Below are positions 43,396 through 51,825 of a DNA stretch of 64,000 nucleotides, piece after piece. A program made the position numbers and the translations under genes. Position 1 is the first letter of the stretch. Each line of letters opens with the position of its first letter. This DNA comes from Bacillota bacterium (GTDB taxonomy: Bacteria; Bacillota; Clostridia; Lachnospirales; Lachnospiraceae), in the NCBI GenBank assembly GCA_023398375.1, contig JAEWSH010000061.1, positions 124,001-188,000 on the forward strand, in the 5' to 3' direction. Under the pieces are notes generated by a model. The model was given only the letters and a program-made list of their open reading frames with translations, made no database searches and was not told the DNA's origin.

Positions 43396-44511
43396 CTACA
43401 TTAACTCTTTCCTGACCATAGTAAGTGCCGCTTCTATTACCTTATCCATATCGTAATATTTATATTGACCAAGTCTTCCGCCGAATAATACATTTGCTTC
43501 CTTGGCAGCCATTTCCTGATATTTGGAAAATAATAAATTATTTCTGTCATTATTGATCGGATAATACGGTTCTTCTCCCTTATGCCAATCAGCCGGATAT
43601 TCTTTGGTTATGACGGTCGACTTCTGAGAGCCGAATTCAAAGTGCTTATGCTCGATGATGCGGGTGAAGGGTACTTCCCGCTCTGTATAATTCACGACTG
43701 CATTTCCCTGATAATTATCGCAGTCTTCGAGTACTTCCTGCTCAAAACGCAAGGAACGGTATTCCAGTTCTCCCAGGCTGTAATTGTAGAACTCATCGAT
43801 CATTCCGGTAAAAAGAATTTTATCATAAGTCACTTCATCTGATTTTTTCCATTCCTCAGCTGCTTCAAAATAATCTGTATGCAGCTTTACTTCTATCCCC
43901 TCCAGCATCCTTTCTATCATAGCCGTATATCCGCCCTTTGGAATACCCTGATAGGGATCATTGAAATAGTTATTATCGAATGTAAATCTTACCGGTAAAC
44001 GTCTGATGATAAAAGCCGGCAGTTCTTTACAATCGCGCCCCCATTGTTTCTCCGTATATCCTTTTACCAGCTTCTCGTAAATGTCGGTTCCTACCAAGGA
44101 CAAGGCCTGTTCTTCAAGGTTTTGAGGATTCTTGATTTCTAAAAATGCAATCTGCTCCTGAATCTTTGCTTTTGCCTCTGCTGGTGTCTTGATGTTCCAC
44201 ATCCTGCTGAATGTATTCATATTAAAAGGCAGATTATACAATTCCTTCTGATACACAGCTACCGGAGCATTGATATAATGATTAAATTCCGCAAACGTGT
44301 TTACATAATTCCAGATTTCTTGATTGGATGTATGAAAAATGTGCGCACCATACGCATGTACCTGAATGCCTTCTATTTCTTTTGTATGGATATTGCCTGC
44401 TATATGATCTCTCTTCTCAATTATCAAACATCTCTTACCTGCTTTTTTCATTTCATGTGTAAAGGCTGCTGCAAACAATCCAGCCCCTACCACTAAATAA
44501 TCATAATGCAT
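43396..44511 (-). CDS. glf: UDP-galactopyranose mutase
   Basis: A 371-residue flavoenzyme that interconverts UDP-galactopyranose and UDP-galactofuranose for surface glycans. The N-terminus YDYLVVGAGLFAAAFTHEMK is the FAD-binding fold, followed by VHAYGAHIFHTSN, TEKQWGRDCKELPA and RLPVRFTFDNNYFND, then LFGGRLGQYKYYDMD near the C-terminus. The start at 44511 follows AAGGAG. It lies between a Wzy/WaaL-like gene and vanZ, so galactofuranose is likely part of the polymer. Confidence 0.92.
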   Translation of the reverse strand: MHYDYLVVGAGLFAAAFTHEMKKAGKRCLIIEKRDHIAGNIHTKEIEGIQVHAYGAHIFHTSNQEIWNYVNTFAEFNHYINAPVAVYQKELYNLPFNMNTFSRMWNIKTPAEAKAKIQEQIAFLEIKNPQNLEEQALSLVGTDIYEKLVKGYTEKQWGRDCKELPAFIIRRLPVRFTFDNNYFNDPYQGIPKGGYTAMIERMLEGIEVKLHTDYFEAAEEWKKSDEVTYDKILFTGMIDEFYNYSLGELEYRSLRFEQEVLEDCDNYQGNAVVNYTEREVPFTRIIEHKHFEFGSQKSTVITKEYPADWHKGEEPYYPINNDRNNLLFSKYQEMAAKEANVLFGGRLGQYKYYDMDKVIEAALTMVRKELM

Positions 44512-44550
44512 TTTCCTTTTCTCCTTGTTCATTCCCAATTTTCACTACCT

Positions 44551-46149
44551 TTATGTTTTATCTATTTCTCTTATATGGTAAGTACCCATGCCCATTAAAA
44601 TAAAAATAAGCGGTGTACAGACAATTTGCTGATAGCAAAAAAAATTGTGTCCAAAATAGGCCGCAATGGACATGGCTATTGCGATCAGGAATGGTTCTTG
44701 TGATATTCCTTTCATACAGGCTCTAAATTGTGTCACGAATATTCCAAGATAAGAGATCATCCCAAATACTCCAAAGAATAAAAGACTTGTGAACCACTCA
44801 TTATGTGCATTCGTCAGTACATTATCTCCCCATTTTGCTTTTAATGTATCGGCATATCTGTCATATGCATAGGAGGCAAAGCAATCCGGCCCGCAGCCAA
44901 ATAATTTATTCTTGATCGGATATTCCTGAAAAATCTCTGCCGCACACCTCCAAGTAAAGCCGCGGCCATTTCCCCAGTTATCGTTAAAATTAAAATACTC
45001 GAACTTTCGAAGCCCTGAAAGCCATTCGGGTAAATATCCCTTTGCATTTAAAAATACACAAAGTGCCATGAATAAAATGACCGTTAGCACCATCCCTATG
45101 ATTATAACACCAATATTCCTAAAATGCTCCATATGTATGTTTCTTTTCCAATTTAAAAGCAGGAATACCATATATGCAAATAGTACAATGATCAACGAAA
45201 TTCCGGTAGCCCTTCCCTGTGAAGCAACTATCGACAGTTTCTCTAGGGGAACAGCCTTTTCCGGAAATTGAAGTTGTAATATCCCAATGAAGCGCATGGC
45301 GGTCAGACCAATCAAAAGCACTTCCAAAAACCGCCGCATCTTCTCATTGCTCAAAAAAGAAGCCAAAAATAGAACTAACATCATAAATAGGAAAGCTACA
45401 AATGCACTATCACTATTCTGTGTTACCATAGTTGCAAAACCCAGCGCAACATAAGAACCATACATCATACGCACAACCATCGATTCACAATTCCAGTAGA
45501 GATATACTCCGATCGGAAAAACCACACACAAAAAACTGGAATACCAGGTCGCCTGACCTATCGTACTCAAAAAAAGAATTTTATTATCCATAGACAGATC
45601 CTGATACATATTAAGCGGATCGATCTGAAAACGATGCAGCACTGCCAATAGGAACACTATTGCTGATACGGCACATATCAAATGTAACAAATATACGGGA
45701 CACTTCAGGTACCTGGAGACCAAAAAATAGATCATAACAAACAGCATCTGTGAGACTAACCCCATATACCAGCCTTTATATCCCCATATCGCATCTGCTT
45801 TATAAGAACATAACAGAAAAGATATCCATACTGAAGCTGCATATGCCACAACGAACTTATCCGTATACGAACTATTCTTCCAGATCATTTTCCACACTAT
45901 CTTCTTCCGGTTCATTATGACCTGAATCACAGCCATCAAGGTTAATACTATTAAAAAACTAAGCGATAACCGTTTGAAGAAAAAGTATTTTGCTTCTCCC
46001 ATGTTGTAATACTTATTCTGATAATATAATGGATAAATTAAAAACATGATGCTGACATAGAAAAAGACTCCAAGCCGGATAAACTCTGCTAAGGTTTCGG
46101 CGAGTGTCTTTTTATTAATTTTTTTATTTTGAATGATATGATTGCTCAT
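44551..46149 (-). CDS. O-antigen ligase/polymerase-like membrane protein (Wzy/WaaL)
   Basis: A 532-residue protein with about twelve hydrophobic segments and the large extracellular loop (about 385-450, GRGFTWRCAAEIFQEYPIKN, LFGCGPDCFASYAYD and TNAHNEWFTSLLFFG) of the O-antigen ligase family. It would polymerise or ligate glycan repeat units outside the membrane. The ATG at 46149 has GGAG 9 nt upstream. It starts the minus-strand unit with glf and vanZ. Polymerase and ligase cannot be separated by sequence alone. Confidence 0.8.
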   Translation of the reverse strand: MSNHIIQNKKINKKTLAETLAEFIRLGVFFYVSIMFLIYPLYYQNKYYNMGEAKYFFFKRLSLSFLIVLTLMAVIQVIMNRKKIVWKMIWKNSSYTDKFVVAYAASVWISFLLCSYKADAIWGYKGWYMGLVSQMLFVMIYFLVSRYLKCPVYLLHLICAVSAIVFLLAVLHRFQIDPLNMYQDLSMDNKILFLSTIGQATWYSSFLCVVFPIGVYLYWNCESMVVRMMYGSYVALGFATMVTQNSDSAFVAFLFMMLVLFLASFLSNEKMRRFLEVLLIGLTAMRFIGILQLQFPEKAVPLEKLSIVASQGRATGISLIIVLFAYMVFLLLNWKRNIHMEHFRNIGVIIIGMVLTVILFMALCVFLNAKGYLPEWLSGLRKFEYFNFNDNWGNGRGFTWRCAAEIFQEYPIKNKLFGCGPDCFASYAYDRYADTLKAKWGDNVLTNAHNEWFTSLLFFGVFGMISYLGIFVTQFRACMKGISQEPFLIAIAMSIAAYFGHNFFCYQQIVCTPLIFILMGMGTYHIREIDKT

Positions 46150-46321
46150 GTAAGGTTGCTCCATTTACTATTACTATGATGTTTCTAATTCTTAAATACT
46201 ATGTATATCTTTTTCTTAGATACATTCCAACTTTTTTCTTCTCATTTATAATATCACAAAAATATTATGTTTGCATCTTTTGCGCTATTAAATGATAGCA
46301 TAAATTTACTGTAGGAATTAA

Positions 46322-46490
46322 ATAGGCAAAGATCCAACAACTATTTCAAAGGAAGTTAAAGCGCATCGCTTATCTGACTGGTATCATAAGGCAGAACTTC
46401 TGTGTTCACCGGTATCACTGCAATAAAACAAATGCCTGTGGAAATATCCTCTTGTGAGGGATCAAATGCACTTCCAATTCATCTTTAACA
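46322..46490 (+). pseudogene. decayed IS30-family transposase remnant
   Basis: No open frame remains, but two frames read as the N-terminal part of IS30-family transposases of Firmicutes: DPTTISKEVKAHRLSDWYH, then after a frame change NFCVHRYHCNKTNACGN and IKCTSNSS. About 55 codons survive with stops. It lies between the Wzy-like gene and the plus-strand aminotransferase, at the edge of the AT-rich glycan locus. I saw no terminal repeats. The flanking parts of the 46150-46608 gap hold only AT-rich sequence. Confidence 0.7.
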
Positions 46491-46608
46491 ATCATCGTTT
46501 TCTGATTAATTTATACCACGTGTCTTTAAAATTAATTCTATATATACTTTTCTATTATATTTAAAAGTATTATAATATCACTATAGCTTTTTATGAAGGG
46601 AGATTGCC

Positions 46609-47742
46609 TTGGAATTTAAAAACTTAAAAAAACAATATGAATCCATAAAAGATGAAATAGATTCTGCAATCAATGCCGTTATTACAGAAACTAATTTTGT
46701 ATCTGGAAAACAAATAATTGAACTGGAAAAAACACTTAGTTCCTATGTTGGTACTAAATATTGTATTACTTGTGCAAATGGAACGGATGCTCTTTCACTC
46801 GCATTGTTAGCGCTTGAAATCACATCTAATGATGCTGTTTTCGTACCCGATTTTACTTTTTTTGCAAGCGGCGAAGTTGTTAGTTTTATAGGTGCTACAC
46901 CTATTTTTGTTGATGTCGAAGAGTCTACCTATAATATATCCATCAGTTGTCTCGAAAGTGCTATTCAGAAAGTCATAGCTCAGGGTATTTTAACTCCTAA
47001 AGTTATTATTGCCGTAGATCTATTCGGACAACCTGCCAATTATGGTGCATTATATGAAATTGCTCAAAAATATAATCTTTACATAATTGAGGATGGTGCA
47101 CAAAGCTTCGGTGGTATGATTGATCATCAACGTGCGTGCAGTTTTGGAGACATTTCAACGACTAGTTTTTTCCCAGTAAAACCGTTAGGTTGTTATGGTG
47201 ATGGCGGTGCAATTTTTACTAACAGCGAAGACTATGCAAAAATAATACGTTCTCTAAGTATCCATGGAAAAGGGCAAAATAAGTATGATAATGTAAGAAT
47301 TGGTATGAATTCACGCCTTGACACCTTACAGGCGGCAATATTATTACCCAAATTTAATTCTTTTTGTAAATATGAATTAGAAGCTGTGAATACTGCTGCC
47401 GAATACTATAGCGCACACTTATATAGTTATGTAACAGTACCTACCATAAGAACTAATTACTATTCAAGCTGGGCTCAATATACGATTCAGCTTGCTAATC
47501 CCACACAGCGTAATACCCTGCAGAATCTTTTAAAAGAGAATTCTATTCCTTCAATGGTGTACTATCCTAAACCATTGCATAAACAAATTGCTTTTTCAGC
47601 ATATCATTATGACGATAATGATTTTCCAGTTACTACTAAACTTTGTAATTGTGTTCTTTCTCTTCCGCTTCATCCATATATATCGAAAAAAGAGCAGGAT
47701 ACAGTTATTAAAATCATTGAATCAGTTTGTAAATCATCTTAA
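46609..47742 (+). CDS. DegT/DnrJ/EryC1-family sugar aminotransferase
   Basis: A 377-residue PLP-dependent aminotransferase acting on nucleotide keto-sugars. TCANGTDALSLALLAL, EDGAQSFGG and the catalytic-lysine motif TTSFFPVKPLGCYGDGG are present, as is SRLDTLQAAIL. It resembles WbpE-type enzymes that make UDP-2-acetamido-3-amino uronic acids. It starts with TTG behind GGGAG. The next gene, 14 bp downstream, is a WbpD-like acetyltransferase, so the pair probably makes a 2,3-diacetamido sugar. Confidence 0.85.
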   Translation: MEFKNLKKQYESIKDEIDSAINAVITETNFVSGKQIIELEKTLSSYVGTKYCITCANGTDALSLALLALEITSNDAVFVPDFTFFASGEVVSFIGATPIFVDVEESTYNISISCLESAIQKVIAQGILTPKVIIAVDLFGQPANYGALYEIAQKYNLYIIEDGAQSFGGMIDHQRACSFGDISTTSFFPVKPLGCYGDGGAIFTNSEDYAKIIRSLSIHGKGQNKYDNVRIGMNSRLDTLQAAILLPKFNSFCKYELEAVNTAAEYYSAHLYSYVTVPTIRTNYYSSWAQYTIQLANPTQRNTLQNLLKENSIPSMVYYPKPLHKQIAFSAYHYDDNDFPVTTKLCNCVLSLPLHPYISKKEQDTVIKIIESVCKSS

Positions 47743-47755
47743 AAGGAGTATTTTG

Positions 47756-48337
47756 GTGAAAAAAAATTATTTTGTACATGAAAGCAGCTATATTGACGAA
47801 AATGTTATGATTGGTGATCATACTAAAATATGGCATTTTTGTCACATCCAATCAGGAGCCAGAATCGGTCATTCCTGCTCCTTTGGTCAGAATGTTAATG
47901 TTTCAAATAATGCAATTATTGGAAACAACGTAAAAATTCAAAACAATGTTTCTATCTATGAGGGTGTAGAACTGGAAGATTATGTTTTTTGTGGTCCTTC
48001 TATAGTATTTACAAATGACCTCACTCCCCGGAGCAGATTTCCAAAAGGACATATTAATTTTATAAAAACTTTAGTACGTGAAGGTGCAAGTCTTGGAGCA
48101 AATTGCACTATTGTTTGCGGTAACACTATTGGTAAATATGCCCTTGTGGCGGCTGGCTCAGTTGTCACCAAAAATGTTCCTGCCTATGCTATCGTGTCTG
48201 GTATTCCGGCGAAACAAACTGGATGGATATGCGAATGTGGTGAAATACTTGATGATACGCTGATTTGTAAACATTGTAATAAGACTTATACCAAATGTTC
48301 AGAAAATAAGAGCATTTATCTAGAATTAGCAGAATAG
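47756..48337 (+). CDS. WbpD-like sugar N-acetyltransferase (left-handed beta-helix)
   Basis: A 193-residue hexapeptide acetyltransferase with repeats such as VMIGDHTKIWHFCHIQSGAR and IIGNNVKIQNNVSIYEGV, then VFTNDLTPRSRFPKG and VTKNVPAYAIVSGIPAKQTG. The C-terminus carries a small zinc-ribbon-like segment with CECG and CKHC pairs. It resembles WbpD/WlbB, which acetylate UDP-3-amino sugars made by WbpE. A GTG at 47756 follows AAAAGGAG; longer frames overlap the aminotransferase gene. Confidence 0.85.
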   Translation: MKKNYFVHESSYIDENVMIGDHTKIWHFCHIQSGARIGHSCSFGQNVNVSNNAIIGNNVKIQNNVSIYEGVELEDYVFCGPSIVFTNDLTPRSRFPKGHINFIKTLVREGASLGANCTIVCGNTIGKYALVAAGSVVTKNVPAYAIVSGIPAKQTGWICECGEILDDTLICKHCNKTYTKCSENKSIYLELAE

Positions 48338-48358
48338 TCTGTTCTAGATAAATGCTCT
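48308..48358 (+). terminator. terminator hairpin overlapping the acetyltransferase 3' end
   Basis: AAGAGCATTTATCTAGAA and its perfect complement TTCTAGATAAATGCTCTT form an 18-bp stem around 15 nt, followed by TGTTT. The left arm encodes the last residues of the acetyltransferase. Confidence 0.75.
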
Positions 48359-48376
48359 TTGTTTATTAAGTCGCTT

Positions 48377-48414
48377 AGATACATCGTAAACGGTAAACCG
48401 TTTACGATGTATCT
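48377..48414. terminator. 17-bp perfect hairpin between convergent genes
   Basis: AGATACATCGTAAACGG and CCGTTTACGATGTATCT are perfect complements around TAAA. It starts about 19 bp after the previous hairpin and overlaps the stop codon of the oxidoreductase. There is no T run, so it may be a protein-binding or processing site instead of a terminator. Confidence 0.55.
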
Positions 48415-49507
48415 ATAGAATGATATCTTTTTTTGTAGTGAATCTTCCTTTAAAATCTGTTGTTGCACACTCTTTTAAGGGAAATTTAACTGCTGTCCCC
48501 TCTGATGCAGACTTATATATAGCTAATACAACTTCTAATGCTCTTCTACCTGCTTTTGCATCTACATATGGTTCTCTGTCGTTCACAATTGCTTCTATAA
48601 CGTCGGTGTACAACGGGGTATGTCCGTACCCATATACATTAGGCGGATTCTCATGAAACTGTTCTTTTACCTCTATAGGGTTATCTAACATATCTGAAAA
48701 ATTCCACTCTTCAATTACATTAACCGATTGTCCGCCTGCTTTTACTGTTCCCTTTTCTCCAAATAAGTATAATGTTTCTTCCAGATTTTTAGGATATACA
48801 ACCGTTGTTCCCTCAACAATTCCATAACTCCCATTCGTGAATCGAATAATAGCAATTCCTAAATCCTCTGCTTCAATAAAATTATTCTTAACTCGATCCG
48901 TCATGCCAACTACTTCAGCAATTTCATCCCCCATCATCCATCTGAGCAAATCAATATTATGTATACATTGATTCATTAATGCCCCGCCATCTTCCTCCCA
49001 AGTTCCTCGCCAAGGTGCTCTTGCATAATATTCAATGTTTCTTGCCCAACGTATATGCGCCGTTCCATAATACATCTTTCCAAAACGGTTCTTTTCTAAT
49101 GCATCTCTAATCTTTTGTATTGATTTATTAAAACGATTTTGATGACAAGCACTTATTTTAACATGTTTTTCTGCTGCTCGTTCAATAATTTTATCTGCAT
49201 CTTTCAATGACAGTGCAATTGGTTTTTCTATAATCAAATTACATCCTGCTTCGATACAATTCAATGCAATTTCCGCATGCTTTCCGCTTTCAGTAGCAAT
49301 TGCTACCAACTCTGGTTTTTGTTCGTCCAACATCTTGATATAATCTGTGTATAAAGAAATCTTATCTGATAATTCAAATTTCGCTACTTTATCTTGTATA
49401 TTCTCCAATTCGATGTCACACAAAGCTACGATTTCCAAATGATTCGCCAGTGCAGCAGCTATATGATTAGGAGATATTCGCCCACATCCTATAAGTGCAT
49501 ATTTCAT
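48413..49507 (-). CDS. Gfo/Idh/MocA-family sugar dehydrogenase
   Basis: A 364-residue NAD(P)-dependent oxidoreductase. The Rossmann motif KYALIGCGRISPNHIAAAL is at the start; EKPIALSLKDADKII holds the family EKP motif and NQCIHNIDLLRWMMG the conserved His. It would oxidise a sugar nucleotide, for example at C3, before amination. The ATG follows AAGGAGG. It is the last gene of the long minus-strand glycan operon. Confidence 0.85.
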   Translation of the reverse strand: MKYALIGCGRISPNHIAAALANHLEIVALCDIELENIQDKVAKFELSDKISLYTDYIKMLDEQKPELVAIATESGKHAEIALNCIEAGCNLIIEKPIALSLKDADKIIERAAEKHVKISACHQNRFNKSIQKIRDALEKNRFGKMYYGTAHIRWARNIEYYARAPWRGTWEEDGGALMNQCIHNIDLLRWMMGDEIAEVVGMTDRVKNNFIEAEDLGIAIIRFTNGSYGIVEGTTVVYPKNLEETLYLFGEKGTVKAGGQSVNVIEEWNFSDMLDNPIEVKEQFHENPPNVYGYGHTPLYTDVIEAIVNDREPYVDAKAGRRALEVVLAIYKSASEGTAVKFPLKECATTDFKGRFTTKKDIIL

Positions 49508-49553
49508 GAATTTTCCTCCTTGTTTAAAACCCACGTTTTCTTAAGTATTATAT

Positions 49554-50561
49554 TTAATTTTTAGTTGCTATTACTGTAATTCCTGCTTCTTCCACCTTCA
49601 TCTCTTCAATAGTCATTCCTGCTTCAACACACCATTTATGAACTTCTTCTGGTGTTTGTCTATGGCAATTCATCGGTCTATACCAATCAAAATTTATATG
49701 GTTCATTTCTTCAATTGAAAATTTCTCATCATAAAAAGCTTTAAATATATTCCAATAGAATAATCTTTGTATATTAATGGAACCTTTTTTAACTCCAAGA
49801 TATGGAATGTCTTCCGGAATATCTATAATACAATTCATATCCCCGAGTGCCTTTCCTAATTTTGTAAGTGGTTCTAACGCTTCCCATGCTTCTTCATCTG
49901 TTTTATCTTCTAAATATTTTCTGATATAATCATCACTAAATTCTCGTATTGGAGCTTTTTTAACATATACATAAAACATAAATTTTCCATTTGGAAGTAA
50001 TAATTTGGCCAATTGCTTAATTGCATTCTCTGTAGAGTCCGTATGATGTAATACCCCTTCGGAAAAGATAACATCAAACACAGGTTCCGAAAATGGAAGC
50101 TTTCCTAAATCACATTGCATAAATTCTCCGTTTAGCCCCTTCTCTTCAAACCGCTGTTTTGCTGTATCCACTGCCTCTGATATATCCACACCCAAATAAT
50201 TAATTTCATTAATATATGTATCAAACAGTGCTATAGCACTAAAACCCGCCCCACATCCTGCATCCAAAAACTTACATCCTTTTGGTACAATTTTCTTCAT
50301 ATTTTTAATGTTATTTGCGAAATATTTCTCTAGCAACCAGTTATGCATTTTGCTTGTAACTGCATCGCTCTCATAGGTATCTCTTTTTTTCCATTTAAAT
50401 CCAAAGCTTTCCTTTGATTGTTCTTGATTCATAGAATAAACTTTTTTTTCTCTTAATATTCCTTTATCAAAAGTAAATTTGTTCTGACCTTCCACCGTAC
50501 ACAACGAGATCTCTTCTTTGGGTTTTATTCCTTCGATTTTTAGATAGTTATTAAAAAACAT
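49554..50561 (-). CDS. SAM-dependent methyltransferase
   Basis: A 335-residue class I methyltransferase. The SAM motif FLDAGCGAGFSAIALF is near residue 97, followed by LGVDISEAVDTAK, EFMQCDLGKLPF and VIFSEGVLHHTD. The N-terminal 90 and C-terminal 120 residues are extra, as in sugar O- or C-methyltransferases; the NHINFDWYRP segment is typical of clostridial glycan loci. Substrate unknown. Confidence 0.8.
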   Translation of the reverse strand: MFFNNYLKIEGIKPKEEISLCTVEGQNKFTFDKGILREKKVYSMNQEQSKESFGFKWKKRDTYESDAVTSKMHNWLLEKYFANNIKNMKKIVPKGCKFLDAGCGAGFSAIALFDTYINEINYLGVDISEAVDTAKQRFEEKGLNGEFMQCDLGKLPFSEPVFDVIFSEGVLHHTDSTENAIKQLAKLLLPNGKFMFYVYVKKAPIREFSDDYIRKYLEDKTDEEAWEALEPLTKLGKALGDMNCIIDIPEDIPYLGVKKGSINIQRLFYWNIFKAFYDEKFSIEEMNHINFDWYRPMNCHRQTPEEVHKWCVEAGMTIEEMKVEEAGITVIATKN

Positions 50562-50669
50562 ATTTTCACCTCAATAATATTTAGATTCTTTTTTTATTCA
50601 TCATTACAACTTCAACTATTTTTTGCTGGAATTCTCGCTATAATACTATATGGTTCGAGATTATCCGTA

Positions 50670-51809
50670 CTATTTGCTATGTCTTTCAGTTAAAATTCCT
50701 ATCACCTTATCTTGTTCTTCATGTGTCATATCCCAATAAATTGGTAATGTAATAGAAGTATCTTCACATTCACAAGAAATTGGAAAATCTTCATTCTTAA
50801 TTTTGTATTTATTCTTATAATAATCCAATCTATGAACTGCCAATGTTCCTGGTCTTGATTGAATATTACCGCTGGTTAATTTATCCATAATGCTATTTCT
50901 ATGCTTATGTCCCTTTTGATCTAAAATAACAAAAGACTGGAATGTATGTCCATATTCATTTTTCATTTCCGGCAATAGATACTCAGTATTGTTTTTTAAC
51001 TTGTCCAAGTAATATAATGCACATTCCCTGCGCCTCATTAATAAGGAATCTAATTTTTCATACTGCGCGACACCAACAGCTGCTTGTATATCCGACAAGC
51101 GCAAATTATATCCCAATACATCAAATCTTCCCATGTAATATGGTTTACCATAATATTCATCTGATTTTTCAACCTTAGCACCATGGTTTCTGTATTGTGC
51201 TAACAGATAAGCTAATTTTTCATTGTTCGTTGAACATAATCCTCCTTCGCCCGTTGTAATTGCCTTTCGCGGATGAAATGAAAAACAACCAATGTCACCT
51301 ATTGTTCCCACAGGTGTTCCTTTGTATGTCGTCCCAATTGCACAAGCACAATCTTCTATTACTCTCAAATTATGTTTCTTTGCAATTTCCATAATTTCAT
51401 CCATCTTTGCTGCATATCCAAATAAATGAACTGCAATAATTGCCTTCGTCTTTTTTGTAATTGCCGCTTCGATTAATTGCGGATTAATATTAAAGCTGTT
51501 TTTTTCTACATCTACAAAAACGGCTTTTGCTCCTACATATTCAATGCAATTTGCACTTGTTATCCATGTAAATGCGGGAACAATAACTTCATCGCCCTCT
51601 TTAATTCCCAATACGAGCATTGCCAGATGGAGTGCTGCGGTACAAGAAGATACCGCTATCGCATACTTACTTTTGTGTCTATCCATAAATAATTGCTCAA
51701 ACTTCTCTGTCATTGGTCCTTGTGTGACCCAGCCAGAATCTAGACAGTTTTGTAATAATTCCATTTCACGTTGATCAAAACAAGTCTTTGTTATCGGTAT
51801 ATTTCTCAT
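50670..51809 (-). CDS. DegT/DnrJ/EryC1-family sugar aminotransferase
   Basis: A 379-residue PLP enzyme, distinct from the plus-strand copy. It has SSCTAALHLAMLVLGIKEGD, EDCACAIGTTYKG and CFSFHPRKAITTGEGG with the catalytic lysine. It resembles PseC/ArnB-like enzymes that aminate C4 keto-sugars. The ATG at 51809 follows AGAGGA. It starts 17 bp after the asnB stop. Confidence 0.85.
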   Translation of the reverse strand: MRNIPITKTCFDQREMELLQNCLDSGWVTQGPMTEKFEQLFMDRHKSKYAIAVSSCTAALHLAMLVLGIKEGDEVIVPAFTWITSANCIEYVGAKAVFVDVEKNSFNINPQLIEAAITKKTKAIIAVHLFGYAAKMDEIMEIAKKHNLRVIEDCACAIGTTYKGTPVGTIGDIGCFSFHPRKAITTGEGGLCSTNNEKLAYLLAQYRNHGAKVEKSDEYYGKPYYMGRFDVLGYNLRLSDIQAAVGVAQYEKLDSLLMRRRECALYYLDKLKNNTEYLLPEMKNEYGHTFQSFVILDQKGHKHRNSIMDKLTSGNIQSRPGTLAVHRLDYYKNKYKIKNEDFPISCECEDTSITLPIYWDMTHEEQDKVIGILTERHSK

Positions 51810-51825
51810 GTTCTTTTCCTCTTTC

